This document shows positions 13,562-22,525 of a DNA stretch of 64,000 bases, piece after piece. Each line of letters begins with the position of its first letter. Position 1 is the first letter of the stretch. The notes beneath the pieces are model-generated. The model was given only the letters and a program-made list of their open reading frames with translations, ran no database searches and was not told the DNA's origin. This stretch comes from JAAGZL01 sp050291365. GTDB taxonomy: Bacteria > Pseudomonadota > Gammaproteobacteria > Chromatiales > Chromatiaceae. The stretch covers positions 93,574 to 157,573 of the forward strand of contig JBNKJS010000016.1 of NCBI GenBank assembly GCA_050291365.1. Reading direction: 5' to 3'. Made by a program: the position numbers and the translations under genes.

Positions 13562-16238
13562 TATTGCCATTGGGTTCACCCAGAGGTTTGAGCTTGACCA
13601 GCAGCAGTGGCAACAGTGTCAGGTTTCCAATCAGGGCCACCACCATGGCAAAGCCGGTGAGTAAGCCAAAATAGATAGATGGAATAAAGCTGGACAGGGC
13701 CATGATAGAGAAGCCCAGAGTCACAGTTATAGATGTATAGTAGATAGCCCGGCCAACGCTGGCATGGCAACGCTTGACCGCACCCCAGTAGTCTCCATCC
13801 ACCTCCAGCTCCACCCTAAATCTATGGATGTAGTGAATAGCGTTATCCACCCCTATACCAATGGTAATGGCGGCGATGGTGATGGTCATGATATCCAGCA
13901 TAATCCCCAGCCAACCCATCAAGCCCAGTATCATGCCAGCCGCCACCACGGTTGGAACTACACCGATGGCCGCCAGTTTCCAGTGTTGAAATAACATATA
14001 GAACATTATGAAAATAGCCAGGAACACCATGCTCAGGGTTAGAATCTGGGAACGGAACAGGCTCTGTAATACATTGTTGTACAGCACTAACATGCCGGAG
14101 AGGTTAACCTGACCCTCCTCCAGTCCGAACTTGGTAATCAGGTCACTTTTAATCTTCTTAAGCAGGGCATCGCGCTGGAGGTTCTTATCCGAGTCGATCA
14201 CCCGAATACCGAAACGTATCTGGTTGCCATCCTTAGACATATAGGGGTCCAGTATCTGCGCCTTTACCTCGTCTGGCAGACGCTTATACACCACGCCCAG
14301 ACTAAAGTTGTCTAGCGGATTATCGTTGTTGAGCATAGTCATCATGCTCATGGTAGTGGCAAGGGAGAGTACCTTACCGGTCTCCGGCAGAGAGTCCAGA
14401 TAATTATGAATCTTCTGCACATCCTCCAACTGGAACATATTAAACCAATAGCTCTCACCCGTGATGCCGGCAGACTTGTCTTCAAACTCAGCGCCCAGAT
14501 CAGACTCCAGGTCCAGATCTTCAGAAAACTCCTCGTCACCCGATTCCTGGACAACAGTTTCACCTGGTTCCTGCTCTTCAACAATCTCATCTGCTGTAGC
14601 CGCATCCTGTATCGCTTCAGGTTCAAACACCGCATCCTGCGACTCCGTTGTTATCCCTTCCGGCTCTAGCTCCGTCTGACCAGATCCCCCTCCACTCCCT
14701 TGGGCTGCGGCATTGAGAAATTCACTCTTAGGACCCAACACCACATCCAATGGCGTGGTACCTCCCAGCTCCCGATCAATCAACACCATACCCTTATAGA
14801 TCTCGGTAGACTCCTTGAAGTAGTCGATAAAGCGGTTCTCTACCGAGAGCTTGCCAATACCTACAAGCCCTAACACCACAACCAAAAGATATATACCCAG
14901 GATTGGATTACCGAAGCGCTCAATCCCGTTAGCCAGGGAACGGGTAAATGCGGCGGTAGCGTCATGTTTACGCAGTACGGGTTCTCCGGCCTTCAGGGGC
15001 ACCAGGGCTGCTGGAAAGATGATAAAGGCAACCAGGAAGGCGAGACCCACGCCCACAACCATCATCCAACCAAAATCTATCACCGGACGAATTCCGCTCA
15101 CTATGAGCGAGGCAAAGGCCACCATGGTGGTAAGGGAGGTGTAAACCGAAGGGGCAAACTTGGAACGCATGGTCTCCTTCAGCATCCAGAGCTGGGAGCG
15201 GCTGGGATCCTCCGCATGCAGTTCCTGATGCCGTACTATCAGGTGCACCGCCAGAGAGAGGGTAATGATCAACAACAGTGATATAAAGTTGGAAGAGACA
15301 ACGGTCACCCGCCAATCAACCAACCCCAGAAAGCCCACCATGAGGATTGCCGCAGCTACACAGATCAGCATAGGCACCAGCACCCAGCGCGGCTGCTTGA
15401 ATGCTATGGTCAGCAGCACGATCAGAAATACCGTTACGCCTATGCCAAACATACGAATATCGCTATCGATAAAATCAATCATATCCGAGGCGATCATGGG
15501 TACGCCGCCGAGATGAATCTCCCCCTTATCCTGGTACTTATGCAAGATTGCCCGCACCGAGATAATGTCGTTCTGGAGCTGGGCCTGGAGCCTGGTGTTA
15601 TGCTGTCTAATCTGGGCCGTGATCCCCTCCAGCCTCTTGGACTCCTCCGCCGTCAGTCTGGCCGACATCTGTTTTTCCCAGAGCTGGTCACGCTGCTTTT
15701 GCAGATCACGCTGGACTTCATCGTGCTTGAGATAGACCAGCAGTGCCGTAGTCTTCTCGTCCAGGCTGGTTAACAGGCTGCTGTAGAGTGGGCTTTCACG
15801 AAACTCCTTGCGCGCCAGCTCAATGTCCATACCCTCGGTCTCAAGGGTGCGCACCTGCTCCTGCAGTTCGGAAACGGTGACGCGGGGGCTATTGATAAGG
15901 GGAACATCCAGTATACTGAGGACAGACTCCACCCGCTCCAGGGCAAGCAGCTCATCCCGCAGATTGCGGATATTGGCCAGGCTCTGTTTGGAGAATAGAT
16001 CTGCCTTGGGTTGCAGGGTAACGACTAGAAAATCATCCGAACCGTAACGGGCGCGTACTGCGCGATAGAAACGCAGATCCTGGTCATTCTCCAGCACAAG
16101 AGAGTCTGATGATGCATCTAGCTTGAAATCCTGGGCATACCAAACCGCCAACAGCAATAGAGCCATAACAGCCAAACCAATAAGCTTTGGCCGCTCCAGG
16201 GTGATTCGAAAATAGTAGTCCGTTATCCGTTGAATCAT
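13518..16238 (-). CDS. MMPL/RND-type exporter with acidic periplasmic insert
   Basis: 906 aa from the ATG at 16236-16238 (a GTG 36 bases upstream is possible but less likely). Layout: one TM (about 20-40), periplasmic domain with coiled coil, five TM segments (about 265-420), a second TM and periplasmic domain, and five C-terminal TM (about 715-890), the two-fold plan of RND/MMPL proteins with an aspartate-containing TM4/TM10 region (GIGVDNAIHY). It resembles putative exporters near the HpnN/lipid-transport group. Unusual is a Glu/Asp-rich, low-complexity stretch of about 80 residues (14470-14700) in the second periplasmic loop. Transported substrate unknown, possibly lipid-like. Confidence 0.8.
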   Translation of the reverse strand: MIQRITDYYFRITLERPKLIGLAVMALLLLAVWYAQDFKLDASSDSLVLENDQDLRFYRAVRARYGSDDFLVVTLQPKADLFSKQSLANIRNLRDELLALERVESVLSILDVPLINSPRVTVSELQEQVRTLETEGMDIELARKEFRESPLYSSLLTSLDEKTTALLVYLKHDEVQRDLQKQRDQLWEKQMSARLTAEESKRLEGITAQIRQHNTRLQAQLQNDIISVRAILHKYQDKGEIHLGGVPMIASDMIDFIDSDIRMFGIGVTVFLIVLLTIAFKQPRWVLVPMLICVAAAILMVGFLGLVDWRVTVVSSNFISLLLIITLSLAVHLIVRHQELHAEDPSRSQLWMLKETMRSKFAPSVYTSLTTMVAFASLIVSGIRPVIDFGWMMVVGVGLAFLVAFIIFPAALVPLKAGEPVLRKHDATAAFTRSLANGIERFGNPILGIYLLVVVLGLVGIGKLSVENRFIDYFKESTEIYKGMVLIDRELGGTTPLDVVLGPKSEFLNAAAQGSGGGSGQTELEPEGITTESQDAVFEPEAIQDAATADEIVEEQEPGETVVQESGDEEFSEDLDLESDLGAEFEDKSAGITGESYWFNMFQLEDVQKIHNYLDSLPETGKVLSLATTMSMMTMLNNDNPLDNFSLGVVYKRLPDEVKAQILDPYMSKDGNQIRFGIRVIDSDKNLQRDALLKKIKSDLITKFGLEEGQVNLSGMLVLYNNVLQSLFRSQILTLSMVFLAIFIMFYMLFQHWKLAAIGVVPTVVAAGMILGLMGWLGIMLDIMTITIAAITIGIGVDNAIHYIHRFRVELEVDGDYWGAVKRCHASVGRAIYYTSITVTLGFSIMALSSFIPSIYFGLLTGFAMVVALIGNLTLLPLLLVKLKPLGEPNGNTTDCPGQSEQPQQA

Positions 16239-16368
16239 TGTTATTTTCTTACGTATATATGTTGTTGATGCCACTCTCTAGTGGCTGAAACTTTAATTGC
16301 GAGCGTCTAAAGATAAAACTAACCCCTGCCCAGGGCAAGAAAAGATTCATCATGCCAATCTTTGGGGT

Positions 16369-17001
16369 TTAAGTTTTATATGGAACAGAGATGATCTTAT
16401 CCCGCACGAAACCAGACTCCTTTCCCAGCTCATTATATTCCACGCATTTTCCATGCTTGAACAGAAAATCACCTATGTAACAGTGGGATATCTTTCGTTT
16501 TAGGTTTTCCCCAAGGGGTAACCCAAGGAAGTGACAAACCATACCTCTGATTACGCCCGCATGAACCACCAGCAACACAGTGTCATTTTTGTGTTTCTTT
16601 CTAAGCTTCTCAATAAAGCCTACACTACGCTGCTGCATCTGCCGAAAACTCTCCCCTTTGGGATAGACAAAATCCGGATCATTCTTATGTTTGGGAATAT
16701 GCTTCTCCACCCATTTCTTGCTCTTTTTATACAGGGCCCCATAGTTAACCTCATTTAGCTCGGGCTGGTCATATATCAGTTTGATACCTCTCTTCTTCGC
16801 GTGGTACATGCCTGTTTGACGTGACCGTTCCAGATCACTGGTATAGACAGCAGCAAACTTCAGAGAATTCTTGTGCATAACCCCGTCTACAAACGCCACA
16901 TCTATTTGCCAATCCTCAGAACGCGGGGAGTCACCCCACCCCATAATTTGGCCAGATTGATTAATTAGCGTTTTGTAGTGGCGCACAGCGATTAGACGCA
17001 T
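16369..17001 (-). CDS. Histidine phosphatase (phosphoglycerate mutase-like)
   Basis: 210 aa. The fold signature begins VRHYKTLI at residue 6, in place of the usual RHG motif: the catalytic His and preceding Arg are kept but Gly is replaced by Tyr. Later landmarks are TSDLERSRQT (second Arg), the acid residue in ELNEVNYG, and the second catalytic His in LLVVHAGVIRG. Such enzymes remove phosphate from small molecules such as 2,3-bisphosphoglycerate or sugar phosphates. The gene follows the 2-phosphoglycerate kinase-like gene by 66 bases on the same strand, so the pair may form and remove the same phosphoester. Confidence 0.8.
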   Translation of the reverse strand: MRLIAVRHYKTLINQSGQIMGWGDSPRSEDWQIDVAFVDGVMHKNSLKFAAVYTSDLERSRQTGMYHAKKRGIKLIYDQPELNEVNYGALYKKSKKWVEKHIPKHKNDPDFVYPKGESFRQMQQRSVGFIEKLRKKHKNDTVLLVVHAGVIRGMVCHFLGLPLGENLKRKISHCYIGDFLFKHGKCVEYNELGKESGFVRDKIISVPYKT

Positions 17002-17067
17002 CAGTTCATTTCCCTATATTAGCCAACAGCAAAGAATACAACGACAACATTAATTTATTTCTAATTC

Positions 17068-18246
17068 TTATTTTTCCTTGTCGTCTATAGGAAAAAACTT
17101 AACTATGGTGTCGCTGATAATCCCAAGAACCTCACCTATAGTCTCGTCTATCGCCTGATTAGCGACAATTGGTATTCCTACTCTGTCCGCTTCATTCAAC
17201 AGATAACTCTGCAGCTCCCAGATATCGTCAATATGATTCAGATATTTCTCAGCCTTCCTCTCTTCACTGATCCTGGCCCTTGACTTGAACCGTTTACGCA
17301 GACTGGATCTATCCATGGTGGCCAACATAATCGGGATTACGATCACATCACTACTCAAATCTTTCATGCTCAGATGGGTTGGCAGTACATGCACTCCTTC
17401 CAGAATCAAATGCTGACTCTCAATGGATGCCCTGGAGATGGCCGCTTCCATTGCTGGCTGTATGGCATTGGTTTGGGAGAGAAAACCTGTAATGACAGGA
17501 CTATCTATCTCTTTGCGCTCCAACTTGCGCGGAAAAGGTAGACCGCGCCATGCGGCAAAACTTGAATACATCAATGTAGGCACAACTTGGCCAGGCAGAT
17601 AGGAGCGTATGATCTCCCTCATCATATCCGTGGACTGTAGCCATGCGATATTCAAACGATAGGCAAGCTCTGCTGAAAGGGTACTCTTGCCCGAACCTGT
17701 GACTCCTCCCACAAGAATGATTAAGCTTTTATTGGAATTCTCAAACTGCCGCCAGGATAGATATCTATTTGCGGCGTCAATACCAGCGTACTCCCTTAGT
17801 GAACTGAAGATGATCTCACGCAGGTCAGCATGGCCGATCTCATCTATCTCATCGTTCAGCAATTTCTCGTGCACACTCAAGGCGCCATTTCTGGCTATCT
17901 CTGTTGGAATAGCACAGGCCTCAAGAGAGTGGGTAAGGATGCCAACCGAGAAACGATCACTACGCATAGGTGAGTGCACAATAATATCTGTATCTAGCAG
18001 AGGCTTGTTCTCATAAGCAGTACGTACACCCTCTCCATGCCTCTTTTTCAACAAGTTAGCCACCAGCAAATACAGATCATGCTTAGAGATCTTTTCAACA
18101 TCTTTTAGCTCTTCCCTAACCTCCTGGGACAAGGTATAAGCATCTATATAGGGTAAACCAATCTTAATCAGTGACTGCACCAGAATCCCCCTGAAGAAAG
18201 GAATCTGATCTCCACCATCCTTATTTACAACTATTGTTTTTGCCAT
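17068..18246 (-). CDS. 2-phosphoglycerate kinase-like protein with ATP-cone
   Basis: 392 aa. Residues 1-90 form an ATP-cone (KTIVVNKDGGDQIPFFRGILVQSL), a regulatory nucleotide-binding module. A P-loop kinase domain follows from about 170 with Walker A GGVTGSGKST and STDMMREIIRSY. The closest named relatives are archaeal 2-phosphoglycerate kinases, which make 2,3-bisphosphoglycerate; close bacterial homologues are widely labelled the same without assay. The downstream histidine phosphatase supports phosphoglycerate or a similar acid as substrate. Cotranscription is likely. Confidence 0.75.
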   Translation of the reverse strand: MAKTIVVNKDGGDQIPFFRGILVQSLIKIGLPYIDAYTLSQEVREELKDVEKISKHDLYLLVANLLKKRHGEGVRTAYENKPLLDTDIIVHSPMRSDRFSVGILTHSLEACAIPTEIARNGALSVHEKLLNDEIDEIGHADLREIIFSSLREYAGIDAANRYLSWRQFENSNKSLIILVGGVTGSGKSTLSAELAYRLNIAWLQSTDMMREIIRSYLPGQVVPTLMYSSFAAWRGLPFPRKLERKEIDSPVITGFLSQTNAIQPAMEAAISRASIESQHLILEGVHVLPTHLSMKDLSSDVIVIPIMLATMDRSSLRKRFKSRARISEERKAEKYLNHIDDIWELQSYLLNEADRVGIPIVANQAIDETIGEVLGIISDTIVKFFPIDDKEK

Positions 18247-18622
18247 AACTTACTCAGCAACCTTGATTAAACTGGATTTGACATCGACAGGTTTAACATA
18301 ATATCAACAGAGTATAATTATTACAGAACTTTCATTAATTCTTAGAGATTGCACATTATGTGCCAGCCATAAAGCTTTCCAGCCCCTTGAAAAAACACAG
18401 ATTAACCAATTTAACAGAATCATATAAATGGTATTGACCTTTATCCAGATAGAGCTAGAATGGACAATGCTGCGTATGGAATATGCAATCTACAGTGATA
18501 AAGCAGTCTCGGCGAACTTTTTCTCCCCTGCTCTTGAAGCGTAGTTTCTTCACGTTACACAGCATTTGGGTTAACTATATTCGTATAGCAAAAAAAGTTT
18601 CGTTACATCAGAGGATTTTAAA
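18247..18622 (+). promoter_or_regulatory. Cold-shock gene promoter and long 5' UTR
   Basis: A sigma70-type promoter is visible: TTGACC (18434-18439), 16-base spacer, TAGAAT (18456-18461), predicting transcription from about 18468. The leader would then be about 155 bases, close to the 150-160 bases of the structured cspA-type leaders that act as RNA thermosensors. The rest of this 376-base gap holds the minus-strand promoter region for the kinase gene. No other gene is visible. Confidence 0.55.
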
Positions 18623-18832
18623 ATGGCTGAACAGCAAACAGGCACCGTCAAGTGGTTTAATGACGCAAAAGGTTATGGATTTATCGAGCGCGAGGGCGGA
18701 GCCGACCTATTCGTTCATTTCCGTTCAATCGTTGGCGATGGCCACAGAACACTGAAAGATGGACAGCAGGTCCAGTTCACAGAAGTTGAAGGACAAAAAG
18801 GTCCTCAGGCTGAAAACGTCACCCCTCTATAA
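18623..18832 (+). CDS. csp: Cold-shock domain protein, CspA family
   Basis: 69 aa single cold-shock domain, an RNA/ssDNA chaperone. RNP1 (KGYGFIE, about residues 16-22) and RNP2 (DLFVHF, about 28-33) are both intact, as is the leading KWFNDAKG. The ATG follows GAGGATTTTAAA. Its long untranslated leader suggests temperature-dependent regulation. A terminator follows directly after the stop. Confidence 0.93.
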   Translation: MAEQQTGTVKWFNDAKGYGFIEREGGADLFVHFRSIVGDGHRTLKDGQQVQFTEVEGQKGPQAENVTPL

Positions 18833-18857
18833 GGGTTGACCAAAAACTGTTTATAAA

Positions 18858-18890
18858 GCCCAGCCCGGGCAGCCTGGCTGGGCCTTCTCA
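18858..18890 (+). terminator. Intrinsic terminator after the cold-shock gene
   Basis: GCCCAGCC (18858-18865) pairs with GGCTGGGC (18876-18883), followed by CTTCTC. The 8-bp GC stem lies 25 bases after the stop; the T-tract is short. Confidence 0.6.
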
Positions 18891-18907
18891 TTGCCGCTAG
18901 AAAAACT

Positions 18908-20215
18908 CTACCCATCCGGGAACTCAATCCTAACCAGGCTACCTTTCCCCTGCTCACTACTGATATGTAATCTGCCGTTATGTCTTGAAACGGATCTTTT
19001 CACTATCGACAACCCCAACCCAGTTCCACCTGAATCCCTAGACCTGCCTGCATCAACCCGATAAAACGGCTCAGTCAAATGGGGTAGATGGCGTGCTGCT
19101 ATGCCATCCCCAGAGTCCTCCACCTTGAGTACGGACATCCCGTTCTCCTTAAACCAAAAAACATCCACCTTGCTACCGTCAGGAGTGTGATGAACAGCGT
19201 TTGTTATTACGTTATAAAACAGACTTTCCAGTGTCTTTTGTTCACCCATCAACTGCAGGGACGGCTCCACCTCCAGAGTAATTATATGACCGCTCTCCTG
19301 TGCCAAGATCCTGGCATCGGCAACCACCCTCTCCAGCAGAGCCGGCACATCTACCATCTCTGGATCAAAACCATCCTGCCCGGAGTCCAGCCTGGAGAGC
19401 ATCAATAGGTCATCAACTATACCGCTCATCCTTTCTGACTGCTGATACATTAGTTCCACGGCGTGGGACCAATGCTCCGGAAGATCATTTCCATCAAGGT
19501 GCATAGTCTCAAGAAAGCCACTAAGTACGGTAAGCGGAGTTTTCAACTCATGGGATACATTGGCTACAAAATCACTACGCATCCGATCCAGGTGGTACAG
19601 TCTGGTGATATCTCGCGCAACTAACAGCACCAGTCCGTCCTCCTGGGGGAAGCTGGTCAACTGGATGGACATAACCCGTCCCCAGTCTGCGGGTGACTCC
19701 AACTCCAGCGGCTTTGTGAAATCACCTGCGGCCAGATACTCCTCCAGCACCGGGTGTCCCACCTCCTCCACCAGAGAACCGACGGACTCATTCTCTGGAT
19801 CAAGGCCGAACATCTCCCTGCCTGCCCGGTTGCACCAACGAATATGCCAGTCCGGCCTCAGTATCATAACCGCATCGGGGAAGGCCTCGAAGGCTTTGCG
19901 AAACAGTGACACCACTTGGGTGTTATAGCGCTCCTGCTCATTTACCCGCTGTTGCAGAGAGGCAATTTGCTTACTCAAACCAGAAAGCAGTCCTGAATTT
20001 TGAGTTGCTGCCACCTCGGAGCCAGCATCCAGCTTGCGCCTCAAACTCCACAGTTGAAATAGATACCAACAGACTATAAATACTACACCAATGGCAAAAA
20101 ACAGCAGATATGATTGAAAAAATATACCCCCGGCCAGAGCAAATATAACAAGCAGGAAAAGGATCCTGATTTCGCCATACCACCCGGACAAGTCAAATCT
20201 TATCAACGCAGTCAC
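18908..20215 (-). CDS. phoR: Phosphate sensor histidine kinase PhoR
   Basis: 435 aa. Two N-terminal TM helices (about 15-60), a PAS domain (about 100-200), a HisKA domain with the phospho-acceptor His in FVANVSHELKTPLTV (about residue 217), and a HATPase domain with N-box (NVITNAVHHT), G1 (DSGDGI) and G2 (GGTGLGLSIV). It phosphorylates PhoB and answers to phosphate supply through the Pst transporter and PhoU. It overlaps phoB by 4 bases and lies last in the pst-pho operon. Confidence 0.95.
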   Translation of the reverse strand: MTALIRFDLSGWYGEIRILFLLVIFALAGGIFFQSYLLFFAIGVVFIVCWYLFQLWSLRRKLDAGSEVAATQNSGLLSGLSKQIASLQQRVNEQERYNTQVVSLFRKAFEAFPDAVMILRPDWHIRWCNRAGREMFGLDPENESVGSLVEEVGHPVLEEYLAAGDFTKPLELESPADWGRVMSIQLTSFPQEDGLVLLVARDITRLYHLDRMRSDFVANVSHELKTPLTVLSGFLETMHLDGNDLPEHWSHAVELMYQQSERMSGIVDDLLMLSRLDSGQDGFDPEMVDVPALLERVVADARILAQESGHIITLEVEPSLQLMGEQKTLESLFYNVITNAVHHTPDGSKVDVFWFKENGMSVLKVEDSGDGIAARHLPHLTEPFYRVDAGRSRDSGGTGLGLSIVKRSVSRHNGRLHISSEQGKGSLVRIEFPDG

Positions 20216-20892
20216 CCTTTGGCCGACAGCCTGTAACCTACTCCGCGCACGGTCTGGATAAGAGCCGCATCTCCGGTAGGTTCGAGGGTGGCGCGCAGCC
20301 TTCTGATGTGGACATCTACAGTGCGATCTTCTACATATTTATCTTCTCCCCACACCCGATCCAACAACTGGGCACGGGAAAACACCTTCTCTGGGCGCAC
20401 CATCAGAAAATGCAGCAGCCTGAACTCCGCCGGTGAAAGTTCTACACGGGTATCGCCGGAAAACACATCGTGGGTCTCAGGATTAAGCCGCAGGCCACAT
20501 ATTTCAATCTCTGATTGATCCAGAGAGCTGCGTCTTAGCAGGGCCTTTATGCGAGCCCCCAGTTCACCAGGGGAAAATGGCTTGGTGATGTAGTCATCGG
20601 CCCCTACATCCAGCCCCCTGATCTTATCCTGATCCGAGCCACGAGCAGTCAACATGATGATAGGAAGATCCTTGGTAGAATCCTTACGCCGCAGTTCACG
20701 CGCTAGATCCAATCCGGATTGGCCTGGCATCATCACATCCAGAAGAAGCAGATCGGGACTTTCGCTAACTATAAGCTGCTTTGCCTGCGCCGCATCCTCC
20801 GCCTCAATACACTCATAGCCAGAACGCGACAGGGTGAACCGCACCATTTCACGAATGGCAGGTTCATCGTCCACCACAAGCAGTTTAACCAT
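20212..20892 (-). CDS. phoB: Phosphate response regulator PhoB
   Basis: 226 aa from the ATG at 20890-20892 (an in-frame extension to 20949 is without ribosome site support). Receiver domain 1-120 with the acidic pocket (VVDDEP), phospho-Asp in LLLDVMMPG, Thr/Lys (MLTARG, ITKPFSPGE). A winged-helix OmpR-type DNA-binding domain follows (VWGEDKYVEDRTVDVHIRRL, RGVGYRL). It activates pho genes including the pst operon. It overlaps pstB by 8 bases and phoR by 4, so the three are tightly coupled. Confidence 0.95.
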   Translation of the reverse strand: MVKLLVVDDEPAIREMVRFTLSRSGYECIEAEDAAQAKQLIVSESPDLLLLDVMMPGQSGLDLARELRRKDSTKDLPIIMLTARGSDQDKIRGLDVGADDYITKPFSPGELGARIKALLRRSSLDQSEIEICGLRLNPETHDVFSGDTRVELSPAEFRLLHFLMVRPEKVFSRAQLLDRVWGEDKYVEDRTVDVHIRRLRATLEPTGDAALIQTVRGVGYRLSAKG

Positions 20893-21685
20893 ACCTGCCT
20901 TCGATATAGTCAGAAGTCTCCTTATGCTTGGGAGTGACAAAGAGATCATCAGTTGCGGAGTGCTCTACCACCTTACCCATAAGCATGAAGATACATTCAT
21001 CGCTGGCACGGCGGGCCTGGGCCATGTTGTGGGTCACAATAAGAATAGTGTACTTCCCCCTAAGTTCCCAGATCAGCTCCTCTACGGCAGCAGTCCCTTC
21101 CGGATCCAGGGCCGAGCATGGCTCATCCATCAGCAGGACTCTCGGTTTGACTGGCAACAGACGTGCAATACATAGTTTCTGTTGCTCTTCCAGAGATAGG
21201 CCTGTGCCCTTGCTATCTAGTTTATCCTTTACCTTGTCCCACAACAGCACCTGGCGCAGGGACTCCTCAACGATCTCATCATCATCTCTTTTGGATGCCT
21301 CATTACCTTTATTGTGCAGACGGTGACCATACAGCACGTTGTCCCGAATGGAGACCGGTAGTGGATTTGGGCGTTGAAACACCATGCCTATCTGTTTACG
21401 CACCTGCACCAGCTCAACCGCAGGATCATAAATATTGTGATCGAACACATTAATGCTGCCGTCGATACGCACATACCCCAAGCGTTCATTTATGCGATTG
21501 ATACTGCGCAGAAAGGTAGACTTACCACAACCGGAAGGGCCGATCATGGAGGTTATGATGCCTCTTTTTATCTTCAGATCAATGTCGAACATGGCCTGAA
21601 AGGTGCCATACCAGAGATTGAGTTTCTCTGTAGTAATGGCATATTCAGCCTGATCATCAACCGCGGTTTCTACTGTAGCTATCAT
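20885..21685 (-). CDS. pstB: Phosphate ABC transporter ATPase, PstB with degenerate signature motif
   Basis: 266 aa. Walker A GPSGCGKST, Q-loop VFQRP, Walker B VLLMDEP and H-loop VTHN are intact. The ABC signature reads LSLEEQQ instead of LSGGQQ, so the residues that contact ATP in the partner's site are altered. It is followed 8 bases into overlap by phoB and preceded 36 bases upstream by a second PstB-like ATPase with the opposite defects. The two probably form a heterodimer under PstA/PstC at the inner membrane. Confidence 0.9.
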   Translation of the reverse strand: MIATVETAVDDQAEYAITTEKLNLWYGTFQAMFDIDLKIKRGIITSMIGPSGCGKSTFLRSINRINERLGYVRIDGSINVFDHNIYDPAVELVQVRKQIGMVFQRPNPLPVSIRDNVLYGHRLHNKGNEASKRDDDEIVEESLRQVLLWDKVKDKLDSKGTGLSLEEQQKLCIARLLPVKPRVLLMDEPCSALDPEGTAAVEELIWELRGKYTILIVTHNMAQARRASDECIFMLMGKVVEHSATDDLFVTPKHKETSDYIEGRYG

Positions 21686-21721
21686 TTTCTATATCGTCTT
21701 TAAGATTCTGTAGATACTGGA

Positions 21722-22525
21722 TCAACCAAACTTGCCTTCGACGTAATCCCGGGTACGCTGATCTTTTACCTCGCCGGTAAACAGCTCCTCGGTTACACCA
21801 AGCTCGATGCACTCACCCCCTAGAAAGAATGCGGTGCGATCGGCAAGACGCCGCGCCTGCTGCACCAGGTTGGTAACCAGAATGATGGTCATCTCCGATT
21901 TTAACTCTTTCAGCACATCTTCGATGCGCATGGTGGTTACAGGATCAACTGCGATGGAGAACTCATCCAGGATCAGCAGCTCAGGGTCCTGCGACAGGGC
22001 TCGGGCAATGGTCAGGCGCTGCTGCTGACCACCGGATAGCAGACTCCCCAGAGAGTCCAGGCGATCCTTTACCTCATCCCAGAGCGCAGCCCGTGTCAGG
22101 CAACGCTCTACAATTATATCCAGCTCTCGTCTGTCATTAATGCCGCGTAGACGTGGCGACAGGGCCACATTTTCATACACGGTAAGGGGCAGCCCCACCG
22201 GCAGAGGAAACACCACCCCGATACGGCTACGCAATCCATACACGTTCTTGATATTGCGAACATTCACGCCGTTGAACAGGATATCTCCCTGCACCTGCAT
22301 CTTGCTGTTAAAGGCATCCATAAGATTCAACGTCTTGAGAAAGCTGGTCTTTCCGGCATTGGCGGGGCCTATAATCCCGAATATTTCATGCTCCCTCACA
22401 TCCAGACTGACACTGCTCAGAGCGGGCACACCAGCGTAGCTGATGGTCAGATCATGCACACTGAGCTTTATGCTTTCGGAGCTTGGCTCTGTGGCTACGT
22501 CTGGCATAGCGTCTGCGACTACCAT
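21722..22525 (-). CDS. Second PstB-like ATPase, degenerate in Q- and H-loops
   Basis: 267 aa ABC ATPase of phosphate-import type. Walker A GPANAGKT, signature LSGGQQQ and Walker B LLILDEF are present. The Q-loop Gln is replaced (VVFPLP) and the H-loop His is Asn (LVTNLVQQA). It therefore contributes a good signature motif but a poor nucleotide site. It overlaps pstA by 7 bases and precedes the other pstB by 36. An alternative is a regulatory or divergent paralogue for another anion. Confidence 0.88.
   Translation of the reverse strand: MVVADAMPDVATEPSSESIKLSVHDLTISYAGVPALSSVSLDVREHEIFGIIGPANAGKTSFLKTLNLMDAFNSKMQVQGDILFNGVNVRNIKNVYGLRSRIGVVFPLPVGLPLTVYENVALSPRLRGINDRRELDIIVERCLTRAALWDEVKDRLDSLGSLLSGGQQQRLTIARALSQDPELLILDEFSIAVDPVTTMRIEDVLKELKSEMTIILVTNLVQQARRLADRTAFFLGGECIELGVTEELFTGEVKDQRTRDYVEGKFG

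Noticed and set aside
14851..15516. Plus-strand frames opposite the RND exporter
   Set aside because: Shadow of a clear membrane protein gene; Thr/Arg/Ile-rich composition and no ribosome site.
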